Assembly: GCF_012849375.1 (NCBI RefSeq)
Contig: NZ_CP051684.1
Location: 4,278,001 to 4,342,000 of the forward strand
From: Duganella dendranthematis
Lineage (GTDB): Bacteria; Pseudomonadota; Gammaproteobacteria; Burkholderiales; Burkholderiaceae_D
DNA length: 64,000 bases
Reading direction: 5' to 3'
A model generated the notes under the pieces. That model was not told the origin of the DNA and made no database searches. It worked only from the letters and a program-made list of their open reading frames with translations. Positions 40,686 through 48,906 of this stretch are shown in pieces (within the stretch, counting starts at the first letter, position 1; each line of letters starts with the position of its first letter). The position numbers and the translations under genes are program-made.

Positions 40686-41534
40686 ATGAGCCAACCTAAC
40701 TGGGACGACCTGCGCTTCTTCCTTGCCCTGCACGATGCCGGCACTCTGTCCGGTGCTGCGCGCGTGGCGGGCGTGGAGCACACCACCGTGGCCCGGCGCA
40801 TCGACGCGCTGGAGGCGGCGCTTGCCGTCAAACTGTTCGACCGCTTTCCCAAGGGCTGGTCGCTGACGGCGGCCGGCAAGGCGCTGGTGCCGCATGCGCG
40901 CAATATGGAGGACGGCTTGCATGGTCTGCTGCGCGTGGCCGGCGGCACGGCGGAATTGAGCGGCAAGGTACGGGTGTCGGCGCCGCCGGCGGTGACGGCG
41001 TGGGTGCTGGCGCCGGGACTGCAACAGGCGCTGCATCGCTTGCCGGGCATCGAGCTGGATCTGCGCGCCGAGTTGAAGGTAACGGATTTGATGCGGCGCG
41101 AATCGGATATCGCCATCCGCTACAACCGTCCGACGTCGCCGGGGCTGGCGGTGCGCAGCCTCTCCACGGTGACCTATCGCTTATGCGCCAGTGAGGCTTA
41201 TCTGGCGGGGCGTACGCCGGAGCAGTGGGAGTTCCTCGGCTACGATGAGCTGTTGCAGCACACGCCGCAGCATCACTGGCTGGAGAAGGTACGCGGCACG
41301 CGGCGCTACTGCATGCGCTCCAATGACCTGGGCACGTTGTACCAGGCCACGCTGGCAGGTGGCGGCGTGGCGGTGCTGCCGGATTATTTTCCCTTGTCGC
41401 CGCTGGTGCAGATCGAAGCGCCGACGTGCGCGGTCAAGCGCAAGCTGTGGATCGTCATGCACGAAGACGTGCGCCGCGCAGCTCCGGTACGCGCCGTCGC
41501 CGACGAGATCATCGCGCTGCTGTCTACCCGGTGA
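40686..41534 (+). CDS. LysR-family transcriptional regulator
   Basis: The 282-residue protein has an N-terminal winged helix (NWDDLRFFLALHDAGTLSGAARVAGVEHTTVARRIDALEAAL, about 5-45) and a LysR substrate-binding domain (about 90-280). The sub-type with HTTVARRI often controls a divergent gene, here the exported lipocalin-like protein. The effector is unknown. The start MSQPNWDDL at 40686 fits the family; an ATG 48 bases upstream would add a cysteine-containing tail with no support. Confidence 0.9.
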   Translation: MSQPNWDDLRFFLALHDAGTLSGAARVAGVEHTTVARRIDALEAALAVKLFDRFPKGWSLTAAGKALVPHARNMEDGLHGLLRVAGGTAELSGKVRVSAPPAVTAWVLAPGLQQALHRLPGIELDLRAELKVTDLMRRESDIAIRYNRPTSPGLAVRSLSTVTYRLCASEAYLAGRTPEQWEFLGYDELLQHTPQHHWLEKVRGTRRYCMRSNDLGTLYQATLAGGGVAVLPDYFPLSPLVQIEAPTCAVKRKLWIVMHEDVRRAAPVRAVADEIIALLSTR

Positions 41535-41550
41535 AGGTGGCTGCTCCAAG

Positions 41551-41952
41551 TCAGGTGCCGCAGTTGATTTTCCACGGAACGCCAAAGCGGTCGGTGACGA
41601 TAGCGTAGCAGGGCGACCAGAAAGTTTTCTGCGGCGCGAGGATGACATGGCCGCCTGTTTGCAGGGCGTTGAAGTGGGTGTGGACCTTGTCTTCCGCATC
41701 CACGCCAAGCAGCACATAAAAGCCTCTCAGCCGTTGATACCTGCTGGCGTCGACATCCGCACCGGCCAGCTCCACGCCGTCGATGCTGATATTTGCGTGA
41801 ACAATTTTTTCCCCATGCGACGCCGACACCGCCGGCACAGGCGAGTCCTTCACCTTAAGCATGGTCCCGATTTTGCCGCCAAGGTGGTCGGCATAAAAGG
41901 TGAACGCTTCCTCGCATTGGCCATTGAAGTCGATATGAAATGACAGGCTCAT
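41551..41952 (-). CDS. VOC-family protein (PhnB/glyoxalase-like)
   Basis: The 133-residue protein has the PhnB-like pattern: FHIDFNGQCEEAFTFYADHLGGKI at the start, HANISIDGVELAGAD in the middle and QKTFWSPCYAIVTDRFGVPWKINC at the end. VOC proteins of this group have varied or unknown roles, mostly as small metal-dependent enzymes or binding proteins. The start at 41952 has AAAAGGAAG five bases upstream and opens the first beta strand. It lies ten bases after the unknown gene at 41963 on the same strand, so the two may be cotranscribed. Confidence 0.85.
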   Translation of the reverse strand: MSLSFHIDFNGQCEEAFTFYADHLGGKIGTMLKVKDSPVPAVSASHGEKIVHANISIDGVELAGADVDASRYQRLRGFYVLLGVDAEDKVHTHFNALQTGGHVILAPQKTFWSPCYAIVTDRFGVPWKINCGT

Positions 41953-41962
41953 TGCTTCCTTT

Positions 41963-42328
41963 TTATAGCGCGTTAGGATCAAATCCGTAAACCCAGGAGT
42001 TGAGCAGGCCGTCGGAGCTTTCTATGGCAGTGATGTCCATGATCTGTTCCAGATAGCTGCAGAAGCGCTCGCGTTCTTCGGAGTCGGACTGCGTAAAACC
42101 TGCCATCGCTACTTTGAATTCGCCCAGCACGAAGCTCTTGCGGGTGTTAGGTGTCAGGCTGGACAGCAGGCGGTCAATCAATGTGTTGACGTGACTTTCG
42201 GCTTCGACGCGCAGCGCTTCGGTTGGCGCACCAGGGTAGAAAAAATCGGCGGTGAATTTTTTTGCGGCGCGCAGCGTAATAAGTGCGGCGCGTTCGGACT
42301 CGCCGAATTTGACGACTGGATCTGACAT
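41963..42328 (-). CDS. conserved-looking protein of unknown function
   Basis: The 121-residue soluble protein starts MSDPVVKFGESERAALITLR at 42328. It looks mostly helical and acidic, with KKFTADFFYPGAPTEALRVEAESHV and a C-terminal SWVYGFDPNAL. No signal, membrane helix or known motif. An in-frame ATG 42 bases upstream would read into the clpP tail region and is less likely. It sits between the VOC gene and a stand-alone clpP, all on the minus strand. No function is proposed. Confidence 0.6.
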   Translation of the reverse strand: MSDPVVKFGESERAALITLRAAKKFTADFFYPGAPTEALRVEAESHVNTLIDRLLSSLTPNTRKSFVLGEFKVAMAGFTQSDSEERERFCSYLEQIMDITAIESSDGLLNSWVYGFDPNAL

Positions 42329-42373
42329 AGCTGATGTTGATATTGTTAAATAGTTACGGGAATTTAGCACACC

Positions 42374-42973
42374 CTATCGAGGAGGGCAAACGGCGCGGGT
42401 GGTGAGGACGTGGTCGATCAGGCCGTACTCCCTGGCTTGGGTGGCGGACATGTAGTTGTCGCGGTCGGAGTCTTTCTCGACTTGCGCCAGCGTTTGGCCG
42501 CTGCGCTCGGCCAGCAGGGTGTTGAGGCGGTGGCGCTGGTAGATCACTTCGCGCGCCTGGATTTCGATGTCGGAGGCGACGCCTTTCGAGCCGCCGTGCG
42601 GCTGGTGGATCATGATGCGGGCGTTGGGCAGCGCGTAGCGCTTGCCGATGGCGCCCGCCGCCAGCAGGAACGATCCCATGCTGGCGGCAAAACCGGTGCA
42701 CAGCGTCGAGACTTCCGGCTGGATGAACTGCATGGTGTCGTAGATCGCCATGCCGGCATACACCGAGCCGCCGGGGGAGTTGATGTACAGTGAGATGTCC
42801 TTTTCGGGATTGTCGGATTCGAGGAACAGCAGCTGCGCGACGATCAGGTTGGCCGATTGCTCGGTCACTTCGCCCACCAGGAAAATCACGCGCTCTTTCA
42901 GCAGGCAGGAGTAAATGTCGAAGGCGCGTTCGCCACGGCTGGTGTGCTCGATTACGGTGGGGATGAGTGTCAT
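42374..42973 (-). CDS. clpP: ClpP-family serine protease subunit, stand-alone
   Basis: The 199-residue protein has a complete catalytic triad: Ser98 in GFAASMGS, His123 in MIHQPHGG and Asp172 in SDRDNYMSA. The oxyanion glycine loop [18 protein letters not shown] is normal. In E. coli ClpP the nucleophile loop reads MGQAASMG; here it is TGFAASMG. The gene is not beside tig, clpX or clpA but divergent from an ECF sigma factor, so it is probably a second ClpP rather than the main tig-clpP-clpX copy. Whether it pairs with ClpA, ClpX or the main ClpP is unknown. A GAAAGGA ribosome site precedes the ATG. Confidence 0.92.
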   Translation of the reverse strand: MTLIPTVIEHTSRGERAFDIYSCLLKERVIFLVGEVTEQSANLIVAQLLFLESDNPEKDISLYINSPGGSVYAGMAIYDTMQFIQPEVSTLCTGFAASMGSFLLAAGAIGKRYALPNARIMIHQPHGGSKGVASDIEIQAREVIYQRHRLNTLLAERSGQTLAQVEKDSDRDNYMSATQAREYGLIDHVLTTRAVCPPR

Positions 42974-43062
42974 GATGATCCTTTCGCGGTAAAGTGGAGT
43001 TGCTGTCCGCTTGACGCTTGAGGAAGTGGCCGACGTGACGGCAAAAATAAATATCGCTGGCC

Positions 43063-43089
43063 TGTCACAGTTGGCCGTCGTCCAGCGTC
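43063..43089 (+). promoter_or_regulatory. ECF41-type promoter upstream of the ECF sigma gene
   Basis: TGTCACA (43063-43069) is followed after exactly 16 bases by CGTC (43086-43089). This matches the known ECF41 promoter elements, TGTCACA at -35 and CGTC at -10. It lies 33 bases upstream of the ECF sigma start codon, which fits autoregulation. Confidence 0.65.
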
Positions 43090-43122
43090 AAGCGGCATAC
43101 TCACTGCAAAAGGAGAACCACC

Positions 43123-43794
43123 ATGATGGACAGCGACGGCGCCATGTTCGAGCAATTGCGACCGCGCCTGAAGGCGATCAGCGCGCGCATTGTCGGCAGC
43201 GAGGCAGAAGCCGAGGATGTGGTGCAGGACTGTTTTCTGAAGTGGCATGGCGCGCAGCAGGGCGCCGTGGTGACGCCGGCTGCATGGCTGACCACCGTGG
43301 TGCAGCATCAGTCGATCGATCGTCTGCGCAGGCGTCTTCGCGATGCGATGGCTGCGCATACGGCGATGGAGATGACGCCCGAAACCCAGCCAGCGTCGCC
43401 GGAAGACGCCTTGCTGCGCCGCGCAGAACTGGGCGAGGCGCTGGCGCGTCTGCTGTCACGCCTGTCGCCACAGGAGCGCCTGTCGCTGGTGCTGCACGAA
43501 GTCTTTGAATGTGAACATGCCGACATCGCCTCGGCCTTGGGCACCAAGGCGGTGAATACGCGCCAATACCTGGCCCGCGCGCGCAAGCGTCTGCGGGCGG
43601 AGAGCGATGAGCCGCTGCCGGAAGAGAAATTGAGCCGTGAGCTGGTCGGGCGTTTTCAGCTCGCCATCAACAGCATGGATGCGCCGCTGGTCGTGACGCT
43701 GCTCACCGAGACGCAGCCGGTATCGGTATGCGAAGCACGCCGCCTGGGCGCCAGCGCCAACGACGCCCACTACAGCCTTGCACTGGCTGCCTAG
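43123..43794 (+). CDS. ECF41-like RNA polymerase sigma factor with short C-terminal extension
   Basis: The 223-residue protein has sigma-2 (about 8-75, with EAEDVVQDCFLKWHG and AAWLTTVVQHQSIDRLRR) and sigma-4 (about 105-158, LSPQERLSLVLHEVFE and SALGTKAVNTRQYLARARKRL). A tail (about 165-223) begins like the SnoaL-type extension of ECF41 factors (LSRELVGRFQLAINSMD...) but stops after about 58 residues, before the DGGG-type motif of full-length members. In ECF41 factors this extension controls activity in place of an anti-sigma factor. No anti-sigma gene is adjacent. It is divergent from clpP. Confidence 0.88.
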   Translation: MMDSDGAMFEQLRPRLKAISARIVGSEAEAEDVVQDCFLKWHGAQQGAVVTPAAWLTTVVQHQSIDRLRRRLRDAMAAHTAMEMTPETQPASPEDALLRRAELGEALARLLSRLSPQERLSLVLHEVFECEHADIASALGTKAVNTRQYLARARKRLRAESDEPLPEEKLSRELVGRFQLAINSMDAPLVVTLLTETQPVSVCEARRLGASANDAHYSLALAA

Positions 43795-43883
43795 CCTTAA
43801 CCGCAACACAGCGATGTACTAGTAGCAACACCCGAGTTGCTTGTGGTAAAGTCAAAATCTTGCAATTAAGCTCGGGGTGACGC

Positions 43884-44744
43884 TTGGCCGTTTTATTGGG
43901 AATCGCAATTGTGCTGGCCGGTATCTTCGGCGGCTTCGTGCTGGAGGGCGGCCACCTTGGCCCCCTGTATCAGCCGTATGAATTGCTGATGATTGCCGGC
44001 GGCGCGTTAGGCGCGTTCGTCATCTCCAACGACGGCAAGGCGATGCGCGCCACCGTGGCCGCGATTCCTACGCTGTTCCAGGGGCCGAAGCAGACCAACG
44101 CACTCTATCTCGATCTGCTGTCCCTGTTGTATGACATTCTCGGCAAAATCCGCAAGGAAGGGCTGATGTCGGTGGAGTCGGATATCGACAAGCCGGAACA
44201 GAGCCCGCTGTTCGCCAAATTCCCGTCTATCCTGGCGGACCATCACCTGACCGAGTTCATTACCGATTACCTGCGGCTGATGGTGTCCGGGAATATGGAC
44301 CCTTTCCAGATCGAGAACTTGATGGACAACGAAATCGAGGTCCATCATCAAGACGGCGAAATTCCGATCCACGCGATTACCAGGCTGGCCGACGGCTTGC
44401 CGGCATTCGGCATTGTGGCGGCGGTGATGGGCGTGGTCCACACCATGGGATCAGTGGGCATGCCGCCTGCGGAATTGGGCAACCTGATTGCGGCGGCGCT
44501 GGTCGGCACCTTCCTGGGGATTCTGCTGGCGTATGGCGTGTTTGGCCCAATCGCCAGTCTGCTGGAACGCAAGCTACAGGAATCGACCAAGATTTATCAG
44601 TGCGTGAAGGTGACCCTGATCGCAAGCCTGAACGGCTACGCGCCGACGCTGGCGGTGGAATTTGGCCGCAAAGTCATCTCCGCCGTGCAGCGGCCTTCAT
44701 TCGGCGACATGGAGAGCCATTTCAAACAGCAGAAAACCAGGTAG
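43884..44744 (+). CDS. motA: flagellar motor stator protein MotA, without adjacent motB
   Basis: The 286-residue protein shows the MotA pattern: N-terminal helices with GIFGGFVLEGGHLGPLYQPYELLMIAGGALGAF, a cytoplasmic domain (about 55-165), then helices 3 and 4 with GIVAAVMGVVHTMGS and LVGTFLGILLAYGVFGPIA. MotA and MotB form the proton channel that drives the flagellum. The start is TTG, preceded by CGGGGTGA. No motB follows; the next gene encodes a DUF4126 protein, so the partner must be elsewhere or this is a second, unpaired copy. Confidence 0.93.
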   Translation: MAVLLGIAIVLAGIFGGFVLEGGHLGPLYQPYELLMIAGGALGAFVISNDGKAMRATVAAIPTLFQGPKQTNALYLDLLSLLYDILGKIRKEGLMSVESDIDKPEQSPLFAKFPSILADHHLTEFITDYLRLMVSGNMDPFQIENLMDNEIEVHHQDGEIPIHAITRLADGLPAFGIVAAVMGVVHTMGSVGMPPAELGNLIAAALVGTFLGILLAYGVFGPIASLLERKLQESTKIYQCVKVTLIASLNGYAPTLAVEFGRKVISAVQRPSFGDMESHFKQQKTR

Positions 44745-44784
44745 CACCACGCTATATGCTTTACCTAACAGAGGGATTGCGAAA

Positions 44785-44821
44785 TAGCTCCTAGACTGTG
44801 ATTTCACAGACATAGGAGCTA
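44785..44821 (+). promoter_or_regulatory. hairpin covering the ribosome binding site of the DUF4126 gene
   Basis: TAGCTCCTA (44785-44793) pairs perfectly with TAGGAGCTA (44813-44821), and inside it CTGTGA (44796-44801) pairs with TCACAG (44804-44809). The 3' arm contains AGGAG (44814-44818), the ribosome binding site for the ATG at 44827. Folding would hide it. No T-run follows, so it is not a clear motA terminator. Confidence 0.6.
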
Positions 44822-44826
44822 GCCAG

Positions 44827-45300
44827 ATGAGTATTCGCAGCCTTCTTTCTTCCGCCCTGATTGGCGCAGTCGCCAGCGCGCGGTCCATGACGCCGATGGC
44901 GACCCTCGCAGCGGCGCGTCTCGCGCACCGCAAGACCAGCGGCGAACTGTTTCTGCTCGATCGCCCGCTATTCAAATACGGCGCACTGGCGATGGGCGCC
45001 GGCGAACTCTTCGGCGACAAGATGAAGACCGCGCCTGATCGCACGGTGTTCCTGGGCCTGACGGCGCGCGTGGCAAGTGCCGGCATTGCCGGTTCTGCGC
45101 TGGCGCCAAAGGGCAAGGAGGCCGCTGGCGCTGCGGTCGCGGTGGCAACCGCGGTGCCGCTGGCTTATCTGACGCTGGCCGCTCGCAAGCGCGCCATGGC
45201 CAGTATCGGCCAGACTCGCAGTGGCTTGATCGAGGATGCGTTGATTGTGGCGGCAGGTATTGCAGTCGTCGCGTGGGCGACGCGCTCGAAGTCCAATTGA
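44827..45300 (+). CDS. DUF4126-type membrane protein
   Basis: The 157-residue protein is rich in Ala and Gly, with four likely membrane or amphipathic helices. The N-terminal SARSMTPMATLAAARLAHRK and the segment AMGAGELFGDKMKTAPDRT match the DUF4126-like small membrane family, whose function is unknown. AGGAG lies nine bases before the ATG but within the hairpin at 44785-44821. It follows motA by 82 bases; cotranscription is possible but the hairpin suggests separate control. Confidence 0.75.
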   Translation: MSIRSLLSSALIGAVASARSMTPMATLAAARLAHRKTSGELFLLDRPLFKYGALAMGAGELFGDKMKTAPDRTVFLGLTARVASAGIAGSALAPKGKEAAGAAVAVATAVPLAYLTLAARKRAMASIGQTRSGLIEDALIVAAGIAVVAWATRSKSN

Positions 45301-45310
45301 CGCCGCGCGC

Positions 45311-46081
45311 TTATTTGCGCGGGACGATCTTGACTTCGTAAATCTTCGGCCACAGTTTGCCGGTGACGAACAGACGCTTTTTGTCGGCATCGTAGGCGAT
45401 GCCGTTCATGACGTTTTCGGCATTCGGGCCTTTGCCGGCATCGGGGTACAGTTTGCTGAAATCGATCCAGCCGGTGATCTTGCCGGTGGTCTGGTCGATG
45501 CGGGCGATGGTGTTGGTGTGCCAGATGTTGGCGAAGATTTCGCCGTCCACCACTTCCAGTTCGTTCAGCTGGTTGACGGCGATGCCGTCCGCCGTCACCT
45601 TCACGCGGCGCACTTCGAGAAAGGTCTTCGGATCGAGGAAGCGCAGCGTGGCGCTGCCGTCGCTCATCACCAGTTCCTTGCCGTTCTGCGCCAAGCCCCA
45701 GCCTTCGCCGGGATAGGCGAACTGGCTTTTCAGTTCAAACGTCTTCAGGTCGAACACGAAGCCGGTCTGCGTCTGCCAGGTCAGGCCCACCAGCGTGTCG
45801 CCCCATACCGTCAGGCCTTCGCCGAAATACTGTGGCGGGATGTCCTTGCTCTGCAGGACCTTGCCGCTGGCCAGATCCACTTTGCGGATCGACGATTTGC
45901 CGTTCAGGCCCGTGCTCTCGTACAGGAAACCGTCGCGATACAGCAGGCCCTCGGTGAAGGCTTGCGTATCGTGCGGATAGCTGCGCACCACCTTGAAATC
46001 GTAGGTGGGTAGCGCCGCATAGGACGCGGCGGCAGGCAGCAGGGAGACGAGAAGGAGGGCTTGAGCGTAAATCTTTTTCAC
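45311..46081 (-). CDS. exported glutaminyl-peptide cyclotransferase
   Basis: The 256-residue protein has a signal peptide (MKKIYAQALLLVSLLPAAASYA) followed by a five-bladed beta-propeller of the plant/bacterial glutamine cyclotransferase family: DTQAFTEGLLYRDGFLYESTGLNGKSSIR, YFGEGLTVWGDTLVGLTWQ, NELEVVDGEIFANIWHTNTIARID and NVMNGIAYDADKKRLFVTGKLWP. These enzymes turn N-terminal glutamine into pyroglutamate. Likely periplasmic. Its start shares one base with the stop of the unknown gene at 46081-46803, so the two form an operon. Confidence 0.9.
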   Translation of the reverse strand: MKKIYAQALLLVSLLPAAASYAALPTYDFKVVRSYPHDTQAFTEGLLYRDGFLYESTGLNGKSSIRKVDLASGKVLQSKDIPPQYFGEGLTVWGDTLVGLTWQTQTGFVFDLKTFELKSQFAYPGEGWGLAQNGKELVMSDGSATLRFLDPKTFLEVRRVKVTADGIAVNQLNELEVVDGEIFANIWHTNTIARIDQTTGKITGWIDFSKLYPDAGKGPNAENVMNGIAYDADKKRLFVTGKLWPKIYEVKIVPRK

Positions 46082-46803
46082 TATGCAGTCACCGAATTTT
46101 GTAGTTCAACCATGGCGTCCAGCGTGGTGCCGGGAGCATCCAGCTCCGCTTGCACGCAGGCGCGCGCTTCGGGCGCGTGCACCAGGTTGACAGCCTGCTG
46201 GCGCGCGCGCTCCGCCGCAGCAGTATCGCCGCAGCCGGTCAGCAAGTCCAGTACCAACGCCACTTCGGTGATGTAGTTGAAAACGTCGGCCAGCAGTTCG
46301 GCCATGCCGTCGTGCGTCAGCACGTTGATATGGCTCTTCTGTTCATTCAGATGGTCAGCCGCTGCCGCCAGGTGCTGCTCCGGGTCCGGCAGGTAGCGGC
46401 GCGCCAGCGTGTAGTCGCCGCACACCATCAGCGCCGGCAGCGCGATGTGGGCGGCTTGCTGCGCCAGCGCGTCTGGCAGTTGCTGGAACAGGTGATAGGT
46501 GTTTTGCAAGTCGCCCAGCTTGTCGTTGATGACGCTGATGTCGTTGAAAGTGCCGACGTCGGTGGAGGCGGCTAGCAATTGGGCAGTGAGGCGGTCGCGT
46601 TCCGCCACCAGCGCCTGGCGCGCGGGCAGGTATTCTTCCGCAAGCCTGGCCCACGCGGCCAGCACGTAGGACAGCCGCAGCGAGGCGGTTTCCGCATCGT
46701 TGGCGGTGGCGTCGAACAGCCAGGTGTAGTCCTGCAGAGCGGCGTCAAACTGGCCGGTGTCGTGGGCGTTCCAGGCGCGTTCCAGTCGTTGAACAATGTC
46801 CAT
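46081..46803 (-). CDS. helical repeat-like protein of unknown function
   Basis: The 240-residue soluble protein looks all-helical and acidic. Its start, MDIVQRLERAWNAHDTGQFDAALQDYTWLFD, resembles a TPR-like helix pair (position pattern A..Y..L), and more helices follow. No catalytic motif was recognised. The stop codon overlaps the start of the glutaminyl cyclotransferase gene by one base. No firm function. Confidence 0.65.
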   Translation of the reverse strand: MDIVQRLERAWNAHDTGQFDAALQDYTWLFDATANDAETASLRLSYVLAAWARLAEEYLPARQALVAERDRLTAQLLAASTDVGTFNDISVINDKLGDLQNTYHLFQQLPDALAQQAAHIALPALMVCGDYTLARRYLPDPEQHLAAAADHLNEQKSHINVLTHDGMAELLADVFNYITEVALVLDLLTGCGDTAAAERARQQAVNLVHAPEARACVQAELDAPGTTLDAMVELQNSVTA

Positions 46804-46852
46804 TACTACCTCTTGTGGTGTGAGTGGACATTTTAATACCGATCGCGGGAAG

Positions 46853-47608
46853 TCAGGCGCGGAGTTGGGCGGCTATTGGGCCGCTACTCTCTGTATTGAG
46901 CGGCTGGTGGGGACGGGGACGCATCGCTTCGCCGATCATCACCAGCACCGGGCCGTGCGGCGTGCCGAGACCTTGCGTCAGCCGGGCGATATCGATGCGG
47001 TGGATGCGCTGGTCGGCGCGACTGACGTTTTCGATCACCACCACCGGCTTGTCTGGGGCGTGGCCATGGGCCAGCAGACGCTCGGCGGTGGCGATGGCTT
47101 CGCGGCCGCCCATGTACTGTATCAGCGTGTCGGTTTCCGGAATGGCGTCGTGGTCCGCGTGTTCCGGCGCGGTGGAGGAGGTGAAGAAGGCCACGCTGCG
47201 CGCCACCCCGCGTTTGGTCAACGGCTGTTTGCTGGCTGCCGCCGCAGCCAGCGCGGTAGTGATGCCGGGGACGATGTCGGCGTCGATGCCGGCTTGCTCC
47301 AGCGCGCGCAATTCTTCGTCGGCGCGGCCGAACAGCATCGGGTCGCCGCCTTTGAGGCGCACCACCAGCCCGGCGCGCTGCGCGGCAGCGACCAGTTGCT
47401 GGTTGATGACTTGTTGCGCCACCGAGCGTTGTCCGCTGCGTTTGCCAACCGGTATCTTCTCCGCTTGCGGGCACAGTTCCAGCATCTCGGGCGTCACCAG
47501 CGCGTCGTGCAGCACGATGTCCGCTTGCGCCAGCAGGCGCGCGCCGCGCACGGTGATGAGATCCTGGGCGCCGGGACCCGCGCCAATGAGATAGACCTTG
47601 CCGGGCAT
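46853..47608 (-). CDS. cobA: uroporphyrinogen-III C-methyltransferase (SUMT)
   Basis: This 251-residue single-domain SAM methyltransferase has the SUMT motifs VYLIGAGPGAQDLITVRG at the start, LKGGDPMLFGR, and VPGITTALAAAAA. It methylates uroporphyrinogen III to precorrin-2, the entry to sirohaem. It lacks the CysG dehydrogenase/chelatase domain, so those steps need other proteins. It is the last gene of the cys operon, which fits sirohaem supply for CysI. Confidence 0.93.
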   Translation of the reverse strand: MPGKVYLIGAGPGAQDLITVRGARLLAQADIVLHDALVTPEMLELCPQAEKIPVGKRSGQRSVAQQVINQQLVAAAQRAGLVVRLKGGDPMLFGRADEELRALEQAGIDADIVPGITTALAAAAASKQPLTKRGVARSVAFFTSSTAPEHADHDAIPETDTLIQYMGGREAIATAERLLAHGHAPDKPVVVIENVSRADQRIHRIDIARLTQGLGTPHGPVLVMIGEAMRPRPHQPLNTESSGPIAAQLRA

Positions 47609-47613
47609 GGTGC

Positions 47614-48906
47614 TTACAGGCGGATCATGCCGGCGGCGACGGTCTGGTGGGTCACTTCATCGATCAGGATGAAGGCGCCGGTGGCGCGGATGTCGCTGTA
47701 GGCGTCGGCCGCCAACGGCTGCTGCACCGCCAGTTCGATGGTGGCGATGTCGTTCAGCTTCAGGCCCTCGGCCGAATGGCGCTGCTGCGTGTTGATGTCC
47801 AACAGCGATTCAATCGCCTTGACCTTGGCCGAAGTCTGCTTGGTGCCGTGCTTGATCCAATATTTGCGGCGCACGTCCAGCGGTTCGTCGGACATCCAGC
47901 AGACATCCGCCTTGAGCTGTTTGAGCTGCGTGGCCGGGCGGTCGGCGCTGGCCAGCAGGTCGCCGCGCGAAATGTCCAGGTACTCGTCCAGCAGCAGCGT
48001 GACCGACTGGCCCACCACCGCCGATTGATGCGAACCTTCCAGCGTGACGATGTCCTTGACGGTCGCGCTCTGGCCGGACGGCTGCACCACCAGCTTGTCG
48101 CCCACCGACACTTTGCCGGCTTCGATGCGGCCCATGTAGCCGCGGAAGTCGTTGGCTTCGTGGCCGTTGTGGCGCGCCACCAACTGCACCGGGAAGCGGA
48201 ACGGCGCGTCGTGCGATTCGTCGTACACCGACAGCGATTCCAGCAGCTCGATCAAGGTCGGGCCCTGGTACCAGGCCAGCTTTTCGGTCCGGTCGACCAC
48301 GTTCTCGCCGCTCAATGCCGACAGCGGAATCGGCGTGATGTCCTTCAGGCCCAGCGACGCGGCAAAATCGCCGTACGCCTTGACGATGCGGTTGTAGATA
48401 TCCTGGTCGTAGTTGACCAGGTCCATCTTGTTGACGGCAACGATCACGTGCTCGATTTGCAGCAGGTGCGCGATGGTCGAGTGGCGCTTGGTCTGGATCA
48501 GCAGATCGACGCCGCCATCTTCGCGCAGTTTCACTTTCGAGACGTCCACCAGAATGATCACGGCGTCGGCGGTCGAAGCGCCGGTGACCATGTTGCGGGT
48601 GTACTGCTCGTGGCCCGGCGTGTCGGCGATGATGAATTTGCGCTTCGGCGTGGCGAAGTAGCGGTAGGCCACGTCGATGGTGATGCCTTGTTCGCGTTCG
48701 GCCTCCAGGCCATCGGTCAGCAGCGACAGGTCGACGGCGTCGCCGACGGTGCGTTTGTGCTTGGAGCGCGACATGGCGTCCAGCTGGTCGGCGAAGATGC
48801 CTTTGCTGTCGAACAGCAGACGGCCGATCAGCGTGGATTTGCCGTCATCGACGGAACCGGCGGTGATAAAACGCAGCAGGCTTTGTTCGTTGGTATTGGT
48901 GGTCAT
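47614..48906 (-). CDS. cysN: sulfate adenylyltransferase subunit 1 CysN
   Basis: The 430-residue GTPase has G1 AGSVDDGKSTLIGRLLFDSK, G3 DTPGHEQYTRNM, G4 NKMDLV and elongation factor-like domains 2 and 3. CysN couples GTP hydrolysis to APS synthesis by CysD. It ends after the CysN part: the APS kinase (CysC) domain sometimes fused in longer CysNC proteins is absent. It overlaps cysD by one base and precedes the SUMT gene by five. Confidence 0.96.
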   Translation of the reverse strand: MTTNTNEQSLLRFITAGSVDDGKSTLIGRLLFDSKGIFADQLDAMSRSKHKRTVGDAVDLSLLTDGLEAEREQGITIDVAYRYFATPKRKFIIADTPGHEQYTRNMVTGASTADAVIILVDVSKVKLREDGGVDLLIQTKRHSTIAHLLQIEHVIVAVNKMDLVNYDQDIYNRIVKAYGDFAASLGLKDITPIPLSALSGENVVDRTEKLAWYQGPTLIELLESLSVYDESHDAPFRFPVQLVARHNGHEANDFRGYMGRIEAGKVSVGDKLVVQPSGQSATVKDIVTLEGSHQSAVVGQSVTLLLDEYLDISRGDLLASADRPATQLKQLKADVCWMSDEPLDVRRKYWIKHGTKQTSAKVKAIESLLDINTQQRHSAEGLKLNDIATIELAVQQPLAADAYSDIRATGAFILIDEVTHQTVAAGMIRL

